Positions 8,641 to 15,951 of a stretch of 64,000 bases of DNA are shown here, in pieces; the stretch's first letter is position 1; each line of letters starts with the position of its first letter. Below the pieces are notes generated by a model. It ran no database searches. It was not told the origin of the DNA and saw nothing but the letters and a program-made list of their open reading frames with translations. The position numbers and the translations under genes were made by a program. This DNA comes from Bradyrhizobium sp. CSA112. Its GTDB lineage: Bacteria; Pseudomonadota; Alphaproteobacteria; Rhizobiales; Xanthobacteraceae. The stretch spans positions 1 through 64,000 of the forward strand of contig NZ_JAACFS010000028.1 of the NCBI RefSeq assembly GCF_029051645.1, written 5' to 3'.

Positions 8641-8746
8641 CTAATGACGATTCGGGAGGAGGTGGTTGAACCCGTCGTAGTCTACGCCTTGTCGAGAATC
8701 TCCCTGATCCTTGCCGCCAGCAGGGGCGGTCGACGCGATGGCCGCC

Positions 8747-10009
8747 TCAAATCCAGTTTTGGAAGATCATCAGGCGGCTGAACGTCGCCATCGAAGTGCC
8801 TATGAACGCGGCCGATATCGGCAACATTGCGGCGAAGCCCGCAAAACCGACCGCAACATAGGCCCATAGCAGCCAACCGGGCATGCTGCCGCGTTTCAAT
8901 GCATAGACCAGCGCAAAGCTCGCAGTGGTCGCCGCCGGCAAGTAGTAATAGATGAAGCCGAGCGTTCGCGGCAGCAATGCCCATGCGAGGTATGGGCCGA
9001 AATAGAACGCCAGAACCAGGAAGGCATCGACCCGCCGCGTCACGATCCAATCGCGCAGGCAGATCGCGACCGCAATCAGCGCGGGCCACAGGATCAGCGG
9101 ATTGCCGAGAAACACCATGGCGGCGATCCGGTCGTCGTCGATCTTGTCGAAGAGGTACCAGACCGGGCGCACCAGGAACGGCCAGGACGGCCATGAGCTC
9201 ATATAGGTGTGCCCCGCGATCGCGGTCGTGGTGTTATCGCTGAAGATCCGCCGTTGCGCCTCCAGAATCTCCCGGACCGAAAATCCGTAGAGTGGAATGA
9301 ACGTCGCAAGATAGACGGCCGCAGGGATCAGCACGAAGCAGGCGGCGAATTGCCACCGTCCGAAGCCGGGCCAGAGATCGGGCCGGTACCAATCATCAGG
9401 CCGCGCATCGGCGAATTGGGTGCGCCAGCTTTGCATCAGTCGGATCAGGGCGACAATGACGATGCAAACCGCGAGCGCGAACAGCCCGCTCCATTTGCAG
9501 CCGATCGACAGGCCGAAGCCGACCCCGGCAAGCGCGAACCACAGATGCGGCCGCTGTCTTCGAAAGCCATGCATGAACGCTGCGATGGCGAACAGACCGA
9601 AGGCGAGTACGAAAATATCCAGCATCGCGATCCGCGATTGCACGAACAGCATCTGGTTGAAAAAGGCGAGCAGGCTCGCCGCGATGGCCGGCCCCTGCGC
9701 TGCGAACAATGCCAGGCCGCACAGATACACCGCGACGATGGCGAGCGATCCGAACAATACGCCCGGATAGCGCCAGCCCAGCGGCCCGTCACCGAACGAG
9801 TGGATCGACAGCGCGATGATCTGCTTGGCGAGGGGCGGATGCATCGGGTTGAGCTTGGGCTCAGGCATCACCGGCTCGAGCATCTGCCGTGCCGCCGGGA
9901 CGTAATGCACCTCATCGAAATAGAATTTCTCCGGCGTGGTGACGCCGATCAGCATGGCGAAATGCGCGAGAACGAAAAGGACTGCCGCGACGATGCCCGT
10001 GCGCATCAT
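8747..10009 (-). CDS. GT39-like dolichyl-phosphate-mannose protein mannosyltransferase family
   Basis: A polytopic membrane protein of about 420 residues, of the GT-C fold PMT family. The first luminal/periplasmic loop carries the DE-type catalytic motif in FYFDEVHYVPAA, followed by the conserved HPPLAK. About ten hydrophobic segments follow, and the C-terminal region resembles the PMT four-TM domain (YFGPYLAWALLPRTLGFIYYYLP region). It would transfer a sugar from a polyprenyl-phosphate donor to exported proteins or glycans. The start is uncertain: the ATG at 10009 was chosen, and an in-frame TTG at 10057 gives 436 residues. It is divergent from the FecR/barrel pair, which is a possible acceptor (inference). 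Confidence 0.85.
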   Translation of the reverse strand: MMRTGIVAAVLFVLAHFAMLIGVTTPEKFYFDEVHYVPAARQMLEPVMPEPKLNPMHPPLAKQIIALSIHSFGDGPLGWRYPGVLFGSLAIVAVYLCGLALFAAQGPAIAASLLAFFNQMLFVQSRIAMLDIFVLAFGLFAIAAFMHGFRRQRPHLWFALAGVGFGLSIGCKWSGLFALAVCIVIVALIRLMQSWRTQFADARPDDWYRPDLWPGFGRWQFAACFVLIPAAVYLATFIPLYGFSVREILEAQRRIFSDNTTTAIAGHTYMSSWPSWPFLVRPVWYLFDKIDDDRIAAMVFLGNPLILWPALIAVAICLRDWIVTRRVDAFLVLAFYFGPYLAWALLPRTLGFIYYYLPAATTASFALVYALKRGSMPGWLLWAYVAVGFAGFAAMLPISAAFIGTSMATFSRLMIFQNWI

Positions 10010-10256
10010 CGAATCGGGCAGAACAGAAACTGATCGGGCTGCTGGCTTCACGGACAATCTGGCACTGAATCAGGGACGAGATGATATTGCGGCAAAATTG
10101 AGTGTGATGGCTCCAGATTTTTATGTCCATCGCACTGAACGCATCTGGATTTCGCAATCACCAACCGACGGGCGAGTACGCCACGCGAGTGATAATTCTG
10201 CCACATCGCACGCGCGCGATCCGGCACGATATCGGGATAAATCGATCGGCTTTGAA

Positions 10257-10967
10257 ATGAATTTCTACTTTCGTTTGCTATCTGCAATCGGCCTGGTAAC
10301 AGCATTGATCACGTCTTCCGCGCATGCGCAAAAGCGCGTCGGAGAAGCTGCCGTCGTCAAGAATGAAGTGCTCCGCGTTGCCGGACCTTCGACCATACAG
10401 ATCAAAGTTGGCGACGGAGTGGTTCGCGACGAAACCGTGCGTACCGGGATCGACAGTGCAGCGCGGCTGGTGATGGCCGACAGCACCAACCTCTCGCTCG
10501 GACCCAACGCGACGCTCAAGCTCGACCGCACCGTCTTCGACGACGAGCATCATTATCGCGACGTCGCGGTGCGCATGACGTCGGGCGCGTTTCGTTTCGT
10601 CACCGGCCATTCGGACAAGGCCGCCTACAGGATCACGACGCCGCTGGCGACCATCGGCGTGCGCGGCACCACGCTCGACATCCTGTCGCAGAGAGGCCAG
10701 ACCATCGTCAATCTGCAGGACGGCGCGGCCTCGGTCTGCACGGTCACGTTTGAATGCATCCAACTCACCCGTCCCGGCGACACCGCCATCATCACGTTGG
10801 GCGGCTCCGGCAAATCGACGATCAAGAAAACCAACAATCCGCCATGGACGTTTGCCGCGACCTGCAGCGTCGCGGCAGGGCTTTGCAGCAAATCGCAACA
10901 TGCGGATGCGGCACCCGTCATTATCGATGACGGCAGCGAGCCCACGGGCATGCTGTGCGGGCGCTGA
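10257..10967 (+). CDS. FecR-domain exported protein
   Basis: A 236-residue protein with a signal peptide (residues 1 to about 24, ending SAHA/QK). A FecR domain (PF04773-like) follows: GDGVVRDETVRTGIDSAARLVMADSTNLSLGP has the usual spacing, and the end is the conserved ATIGVRGT. Unlike sigma-regulator FecR proteins it has no cytoplasmic or TM part, so it is a free periplasmic or surface protein. Four or more Cys residues lie in the C-terminal third. The upstream reading frame is open from 9936, but the ATG at 10257 gives the signal peptide. The downstream barrel gene starts 2 bases after its stop, implying coupled translation. Confidence 0.85.
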   Translation: MNFYFRLLSAIGLVTALITSSAHAQKRVGEAAVVKNEVLRVAGPSTIQIKVGDGVVRDETVRTGIDSAARLVMADSTNLSLGPNATLKLDRTVFDDEHHYRDVAVRMTSGAFRFVTGHSDKAAYRITTPLATIGVRGTTLDILSQRGQTIVNLQDGAASVCTVTFECIQLTRPGDTAIITLGGSGKSTIKKTNNPPWTFAATCSVAAGLCSKSQHADAAPVIIDDGSEPTGMLCGR

Positions 10968-10969
10968 CG

Positions 10970-12112
10970 ATGGCAAGACAGATTCGCAGCCTCGCTTTAT
11001 CGGCTGTGCTTGCGGCCGTCGCCTTGCTTTCGCTTTTGCAGTCGTCGTGGGCGCAGTCTCCCTCGCCGACGCCTTCCCCGACACCGCTGGACGATTGTAT
11101 CGAGTGCTATCCGCCGACGCCAACGCCTAGCCCATCACCTACGCCAACACCCTCGGCTTCCCCTAGCCCGACGCCCAGCCCCACATCGACGCCAAGCACC
11201 AATGCACCGCCGGTGGCGGGAGCTGGTTCAAACGCAGCATCGATCAACGATCTGGCCGGACAACGCTTCAACCAGATGATCACCAACCGCGTGCTCGGCA
11301 ACGTGCTGCTGGGGATCAACGAGCAAGTCAATTGCAGCGATTGCGTCAGCGCATTCGGTTCGGCGGGGTCGTTCTCGGCCGGCATTCACGGCCGCAAGAA
11401 CCTGACGCCCAATCTGTCGCTGCTCGCCGGCATCGCCTACGCCCAGTTCAATGAAGGCGGCTACCATGTCACCAGCGCGCCGATCGGCGCGTTTGCACTG
11501 CGCTACGATTTCGTCGACTGGGGATCGTCGCGGCCGTTCTTCGATATCGGCACCATCCTGTCGCCCTTCCAGAAGGTGCGTTACACGCGCAGCTACCCGA
11601 CAAGCCTCGGCGCGGTATCGCTCGAAAGCTCGACGACGAGCGGAAATTACGCCGTCTACGGCCGCGCCGGCTGGATGAGCCGGCTGTCGCCGCGCGACGA
11701 GGTCGCGGCTTCCGTCGAGGTCTGGCAGCTATGGCAGCGGGTGAAAGGCTACACGGACCCCGCCGCCGCCTTCAATCCGTTCGACACCTCGATCGCCGAT
11801 GGCACCGACCGCACCAATCTCGTCAAGATCGGCGGACAATGGACGCATCTGTTCGGCTCAAGCGTCGAAGCCAATATCAACGGCGGATGGGTGCAATCGT
11901 TCGGGACGCGGTCCGGTATCGTCGCCACCGTCACCGGCGAGGGCACCATCGTGCCGACAATCGGCAATCAAGGCTGGTTCGAGTATGGCGGCCGGCTTGG
12001 CTTGCGCATCACCAAGGGCTGGATCGCAGACCTCTTCGTCAACGGCACCGCCGGTCCGCAGCCGGTCGGCAACACGATTCACGGCGGCGTGGGGCTGAGG
12101 GTTAGTTATTAG
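10970..12112 (+). CDS. Proline-rich outer-membrane beta-barrel (autotransporter-like) protein
   Basis: A 380-residue protein. Signal peptide residues 1-29 end SSWA/Q. Residues 30 to about 82 form a Pro/Ser/Thr linker of PSPTP-type repeats interrupted by DDCIECY. From about residue 110 to the end there are alternating hydrophobic/aromatic strands ending LRVSY, as in the translocator domain of autotransporters. It lacks a long passenger; the Pro-rich segment may be a short passenger or wall spacer and a site for glycosylation. The start at 10970 is favoured over 10955 because it gives a clean signal peptide. It forms an operon with the FecR-domain gene, two bases apart. Confidence 0.82.
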   Translation: MARQIRSLALSAVLAAVALLSLLQSSWAQSPSPTPSPTPLDDCIECYPPTPTPSPSPTPTPSASPSPTPSPTSTPSTNAPPVAGAGSNAASINDLAGQRFNQMITNRVLGNVLLGINEQVNCSDCVSAFGSAGSFSAGIHGRKNLTPNLSLLAGIAYAQFNEGGYHVTSAPIGAFALRYDFVDWGSSRPFFDIGTILSPFQKVRYTRSYPTSLGAVSLESSTTSGNYAVYGRAGWMSRLSPRDEVAASVEVWQLWQRVKGYTDPAAAFNPFDTSIADGTDRTNLVKIGGQWTHLFGSSVEANINGGWVQSFGTRSGIVATVTGEGTIVPTIGNQGWFEYGGRLGLRITKGWIADLFVNGTAGPQPVGNTIHGGVGLRVSY

Positions 12113-12145
12113 AGACTGAGGTTTAGTCTACCGTACGCCACCGTC

Positions 12146-12261
12146 GTCATGCCCCGCTTCAGGCGGGGCATCCAGTACTCCGCGGCGCTAGTTCCTTCGC
12201 AACAATGGGCAGCACGGCGTACTGGATCGCCCGGTCAAGTGTGATCAAGCCGGGCGATGAC
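12146..12261. repeat. MITE/REP-like inverted-repeat element (116 bp)
   Basis: The left end GTCATGCCCCGCTTCAGGCG and the reverse complement of the right end GTCATCGCCCGGCTTGATCA share the frame GTCAT-(C)GCCC...GGGC-ATCCAGTAC, so the whole element is an imperfect palindrome with an inner hairpin in each arm. There is no ORF. I recognise ends of this kind (gtcat...ccagtac) as dispersed non-coding repeats in Bradyrhizobium and Rhodopseudomonas; copy number must be counted genome-wide. Confidence 0.7.
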
Positions 12262-12306
12262 AGACTGGGGCAAGCTACGCTGCGCTCTTTCCTTCATACG
12301 CGCGCT

Positions 12307-12402
12307 TCAGCCTTCGATATCGAGCTTGACCATGCCCATCATCGCCTGCATTGCGCGCTGCGCGCCGGCACGATCTGCTGCGCCGGGGGGAATCTTGGAC
12401 AT
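12307..12402 (-). pseudogene. Probable remnant: C-terminal tail of a PhnB/VOC-type protein
   Basis: A 31-codon minus-strand frame whose product (containing AQRAMQAMMGMVKLDIEG) matches the typical C-terminal helix of PhnB-like VOC-family proteins (pattern RAMQAMMxMxKLDI). It has an ATG at 12402 with GGAG upstream and its own stop, 34 bases downstream of an intact VOC gene and 46 bases from the inverted-repeat element. It looks like what is left after loss of the upstream part of a second VOC gene. It could instead be a small expressed peptide. Assignment is from memory of the family motif. Confidence 0.45.
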
Positions 12403-12436
12403 GGACAAAACTCCGCTTGTCGATCCGTTCGAATGG

Positions 12437-12862
12437 TCAGCCGGTCGCGCGCTGTGCAGCGGTTGCTGCCGCGACATCCATGTACATCACTTCCCAATGG
12501 TGACCGTCCGGATCTTCAAAGCTGCGGCCATACATGAAGCCGTAATCCTGCTTCGGGCCTGGATCGGCGCCGCCGCCCGCGCCTTGCGCCTTGGTGACCA
12601 TGTCATCCACAGCGTCGCGGCTGTCGGCGGAAAGGCAGAGCAGGACCTGGCTCGTGGCCTTTGCATCAGCGATCTTCTTCGAGGTGAACTGGCGATATTT
12701 GTCGTGAGTCAGCAGCATTACGTAGATGGTGTCGGAAAACACCATGCAGGACGCCGTGTCATCGGAGAATTGCGGGTTCTTTTCGCCGCCGACTGCCTGA
12801 TAGAAGGCGGTCGAACGGGCAAGGTCACTGACGGGCAGGTTGACGAAAATCATTTTGGCCAT
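12437..12862 (-). CDS. VOC-family (glyoxalase/bleomycin-resistance fold) protein
   Basis: A 141-residue single VOC module. The opening MIFVNLPVSDLARSTAFYQ is the usual first beta-alpha unit, and the closing FEDPDGHHWEVMYMD carries the C-terminal acidic metal-ligand position of this superfamily. The ATG at 12862 follows GGAG by a good distance; the in-frame ATG at 12922 has no such site. The substrate is unknown: members include extradiol dioxygenases, glyoxalases and antibiotic-binding proteins, and this short type is mostly uncharacterised. Confidence 0.85.
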   Translation of the reverse strand: MAKMIFVNLPVSDLARSTAFYQAVGGEKNPQFSDDTASCMVFSDTIYVMLLTHDKYRQFTSKKIADAKATSQVLLCLSADSRDAVDDMVTKAQGAGGGADPGPKQDYGFMYGRSFEDPDGHHWEVMYMDVAAATAAQRATG

Positions 12863-12992
12863 AACGGGCTCCTTTTTTGCGGCTTCGTGCCAAGGACGAG
12901 CGGACGGCGGCTGATCCGACATCCAGATTCAAATTATTTTATGGGCGCGTAGAAGGCTCGCGATCGCAGGGATCCGGAGGAACCCGGCGATG

Positions 12993-13730
12993 CTACCGGC
13001 CCTTGAAGTCAGGCTTGCGCTTTTCGGCGAACGCATTGACGCCTTCCTTGAGGTCTTCGCTGTCCCTGATGACATCGAGCAACCGGCGCACCTCGGCGAC
13101 CGTTTCCAGGGGGCCCTTCGGCATGGCGTCGCGGGCGAGCTTTTTCAGCGCCCGGACCACCAGGGGCGCATTGGCGGCAATTTTCGCCGCCATCTCCTGG
13201 GCGAGTGCGACATGCTGCCCCTTCGGCGCGACCTTGTTCACGAAGCCGATCTGGTAGGCGCGCTCCGCCGACATTTCCTCACCGACCAGCAAAAACTCCA
13301 TGGCGATCTTGTGCGGCATTCGCGCCATCACCGAGGAAACGCCGCCGGCGGTGGTGCCGATCTTCCCCTCGGGGTAGATGAAGCGCGTCGTCTCCGACGC
13401 CACGCACATGTCCGCCATCTGCACCAGCACGAAGGCGCCGCCGACCACCCATCCTGACGTCGCGGCAATCACCGGCTTGTCGAGTTCGACGCCCAATCCC
13501 GGCACCGCGTGCCACATGTTGACGGGGAGATCCCTGACGTCGGCACCGACTGAAAAATATTTCTCTTCGGACGACGCAAGCACCGCAACGCGGTCGTCGC
13601 TTTCGTGAAAGCGGAGCCAGGCTGCGCGCAGCTCATCGCACAAGGCATTGTTGAGCGCATTGTGCGCCGACGTGCGATCCATCGTAATCGTGGCGATGTG
13701 GCCTGCGCTCTCGTAGCGAACAAGCTTCAT
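12993..13730 (-). CDS. Enoyl-CoA hydratase/isomerase family protein
   Basis: A 245-residue crotonase-fold protein. The HNALN substrate-loop motif and the oxyanion-hole segment (VIAATSGWVVGGAFVLVQMADM) are in place. The catalytic Glu of hydratases would fall in the YPEGKIGTTAGG region, where a Glu is present. The ATG at 13730 opens the typical first strand (MKLVRYESAGHIATITMDR); a longer frame reaches 13817 but adds non-family sequence. The cupin gene ends 44 bases upstream on the same strand, so the two may be co-transcribed. The substrate is unknown. Confidence 0.88.
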   Translation of the reverse strand: MKLVRYESAGHIATITMDRTSAHNALNNALCDELRAAWLRFHESDDRVAVLASSEEKYFSVGADVRDLPVNMWHAVPGLGVELDKPVIAATSGWVVGGAFVLVQMADMCVASETTRFIYPEGKIGTTAGGVSSVMARMPHKIAMEFLLVGEEMSAERAYQIGFVNKVAPKGQHVALAQEMAAKIAANAPLVVRALKKLARDAMPKGPLETVAEVRRLLDVIRDSEDLKEGVNAFAEKRKPDFKGR

Positions 13731-13774
13731 GGTATTCCCCGCGACATCCGCACGACGGCGGTGTTCGTCGTTAC

Positions 13775-14299
13775 TTACTTCTTCTCGGCGGGATCGCGGT
13801 GCACCGGATCGACCCACAGCACCGTTTCCGGCTTTTCCACCGGCTCGATGTCGAGATTGATCGCAACGGCCTCACCGTCGCTGCGCACCAGCACACATTC
13901 CAGCACCTCGTCACGGCTGGCGTTGATTTCCTGATGCGGCACGTAGGGCGGCACGAAGATGAAATCGCCGGGACCGGCTTCTGCGGTAAACTGCAGATGT
14001 TCGCCCCAGCGCATCCGCGCCTTGCCCTTGACGACATAGATGATGCTTTCGAGATGGCCGTGATGGTGCGCGCCGGTCTTGGCGTCAGGCCGGATCGTCA
14101 CGGTGCCCGCCCATAATTTCTGGGCGCCGACCCGGGCGAAATTAATCGCGGCCTTACGGTCCATGCCGGCAGTCGACGGCACATTGGGATCGAGCTGGTT
14201 GCCGGGAATGACGCGAACGCCGTCATGCTTCCAGCGCTCGGCATCGCCGTGCGAATGGTCGTGATCGTGGGAATGGCTGTGGTCGTGCGTTCCGGTCAT
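13775..14299 (-). CDS. Cupin-domain protein with His-rich N terminus
   Basis: A 174-residue protein. Residues about 3-22 are a His/Asp-rich stretch (HDHSHSHDHDHSHGD) that may bind or store metal. The cupin core follows, with motif 1 HHHGHLESIIYVVKG and motif 2 PGDFIFVPPYVPHQEIN, giving the His/Glu/His metal set. The start at 14299 is chosen over 14314. It is a probable metal-dependent sugar- or acid-modifying or binding protein; the precise reaction is not known. It lies just upstream of the enoyl-CoA hydratase gene on the same strand. Confidence 0.85.
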   Translation of the reverse strand: MTGTHDHSHSHDHDHSHGDAERWKHDGVRVIPGNQLDPNVPSTAGMDRKAAINFARVGAQKLWAGTVTIRPDAKTGAHHHGHLESIIYVVKGKARMRWGEHLQFTAEAGPGDFIFVPPYVPHQEINASRDEVLECVLVRSDGEAVAINLDIEPVEKPETVLWVDPVHRDPAEKK

Positions 14300-14446
14300 T
14301 GGGCGCCTTCTCAAAATATCGTTCCTCCGAACGGTATCGAAAACCGGGGCTGCAAACCAGAAGATTAAGGGAGCCGGCGGCGCATAGGCGCCCCGGTTTT
14401 CGTCATGGCCGGGCTCGCCGATCCAATCCCGGGCGCTTGCTGTGCA

Positions 14447-15427
14447 TCAGCGCCGTCTGGACATCACATCCGGATTGACGACGTTGGTCGGCGTGCCCGC
14501 GGCATAGGCCACGATCTGGTCGAAGATGTCCGTGAACTGAAGTTCGTACTCGTCATGCGAGACGTAGCCGAGATGCGGCGTGCAGACCACGTTGTCCATG
14601 GTCAGCAGGGGATCGTTGACGTCGCGGAGCGGTTCCTTTTCATAAACATCGATCGCCGCCATGCCGGGCCTCCCGGCGCGCAGCGCATTGACCAGCGCGT
14701 TCGGCTCGATCAGCGGCGCACGGCTGGTGTTGACCAGGAGCGCCGAGGGCTTCATCCGCGCGAGATCTTCCGCCTTGACGATGCCTCGCGTGGCATCGAC
14801 CAGGCGCATGTGCAGCGAAAGCACGTCGCATCGTTCGAAAAAATCGGCCTTGCTTGCTGCGGTCGCGTAGCCATCGGCACGGGCTTTCGCCAGGGCCGGT
14901 TCACGCGCCCATACCAGCACGTTCATGCCGAACGCCCTGCCGTAGCCGGCAACGACGGCGCCGATACGCCCATAGCCATAAATGCCGAGCGTCTTGCCGC
15001 GGAGCGTGTGGCCGACGCCGATCTGCCATTTGCCGGCTTTGAGCGCCGCCATCTGCTGCGGAATGGCGCGCATCGCCGCCAGGATCAGGCCCCAGGTGAA
15101 TTCGGCGGTCGCATAGGACGGCGTATCGGCGTGCTGGCTCGACGACACGACGATGCCGAGCCGGGTGCAGGTATCGATGTCGATATGCGGATAGACGCTG
15201 CGCTGGCTGATCAGCTTCAGTTTCGGCAGCCGCTCCAGGAGCGGCTTTCGAATCTGCGTGCGCTCGCGGATCAGCACCAGCGCTTCGGTATCGCGCAGGC
15301 GTTCCGCCAGCACGTCGACATCCTGGACATGATCGTTCCAGATGGTGACGTCGTGTCCGGCCAGCTTGCCGAAACAGTCGAGGGTGCGCAGCGTGTCGAA
15401 ATAATCGTCGAGGATAGAGACCTTCAC
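14447..15427 (-). CDS. D-isomer-specific 2-hydroxyacid dehydrogenase
   Basis: A 326-residue NAD(P)-dependent enzyme. The Rossmann dinucleotide site is visible as GIYGYGRIG (about residues 149-157). The catalytic Arg and Glu lie in the NTSRAPLIEPNAL and VYEKEPL regions, and the catalytic His in the CTPHLGYVS block. It starts with GTG at 15427 after GGAGG. It would reduce a 2-keto acid or oxidise a D-2-hydroxy acid; serA/ghrA-type specificity cannot be decided. The FKBP gene is 25 bases upstream on the same strand. Confidence 0.88.
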   Translation of the reverse strand: MKVSILDDYFDTLRTLDCFGKLAGHDVTIWNDHVQDVDVLAERLRDTEALVLIRERTQIRKPLLERLPKLKLISQRSVYPHIDIDTCTRLGIVVSSSQHADTPSYATAEFTWGLILAAMRAIPQQMAALKAGKWQIGVGHTLRGKTLGIYGYGRIGAVVAGYGRAFGMNVLVWAREPALAKARADGYATAASKADFFERCDVLSLHMRLVDATRGIVKAEDLARMKPSALLVNTSRAPLIEPNALVNALRAGRPGMAAIDVYEKEPLRDVNDPLLTMDNVVCTPHLGYVSHDEYELQFTDIFDQIVAYAAGTPTNVVNPDVMSRRR

Positions 15428-15452
15428 GATGCGCCTCCTCCGCTTGCGCGCG

Positions 15453-15911
15453 TTACTTCACCGCCAGCAATTCGACGTCGAACATCAGCGTCGCGTTGGG
15501 TGGAATGACGCCGCCGGCGCCACGCGCGCCGTAGCCGAGCGCGGGCGGAATGATCAGCGTGCGCTTGCCGCCGACGTTCATCGATCCAACGCCCTCGTCC
15601 CAGCCGGCGATTACCTGACGCTGACCGATCTTGAACTCGAACGGCTCGTTGCGGTCCACGGAGGAATCGAACTTCTTGCCCTTCTGGCCATTCTCGTAGA
15701 GCCAACCAGTATAATGCATGACGCAAGTCTGGCCGGCCTTGGGCGATGCGCCAGTGCCGACCTTGCTGTCGATGATCTGCAAGCCTGAAGCTGTGGTCAT
15801 GGGTTTTCCTGTGGTCTGGGCCGAAGCCATCCTGATGGCAACGGGCGTGGAAACAGCGGCCGCCACGGCGGCAAATGCTGTCCGGATGATCGTGCGTCGG
15901 GAGAAGCGCAT
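15453..15911 (-). CDS. FKBP-type peptidyl-prolyl isomerase, exported
   Basis: A 152-residue protein. The N terminus FSRRTIIRTAF has a twin-arginine-like motif followed by a hydrophobic Ala-rich stretch and ASAQ, so export by Tat (or Sec) to the periplasm is likely. Residues about 40-150 are one FKBP domain (YTGWLYENGQKGKKFDSS..., VIAGWDEGV, IPPALGYG), with the active-site aromatic residues in place. It would catalyse proline cis/trans isomerisation for folding of exported proteins. Confidence 0.92.
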   Translation of the reverse strand: MRFSRRTIIRTAFAAVAAAVSTPVAIRMASAQTTGKPMTTASGLQIIDSKVGTGASPKAGQTCVMHYTGWLYENGQKGKKFDSSVDRNEPFEFKIGQRQVIAGWDEGVGSMNVGGKRTLIIPPALGYGARGAGGVIPPNATLMFDVELLAVK

Positions 15912-15951
15912 CAGTTGAACCTCTTCTTGGAGAGACGGAGCTTCTAGACGC

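Noticed and set aside
8682..9194. Minus-strand frame of 170 codons overlapping the mannosyltransferase
   Set aside because: Out-of-frame shadow of the mannosyltransferase gene.
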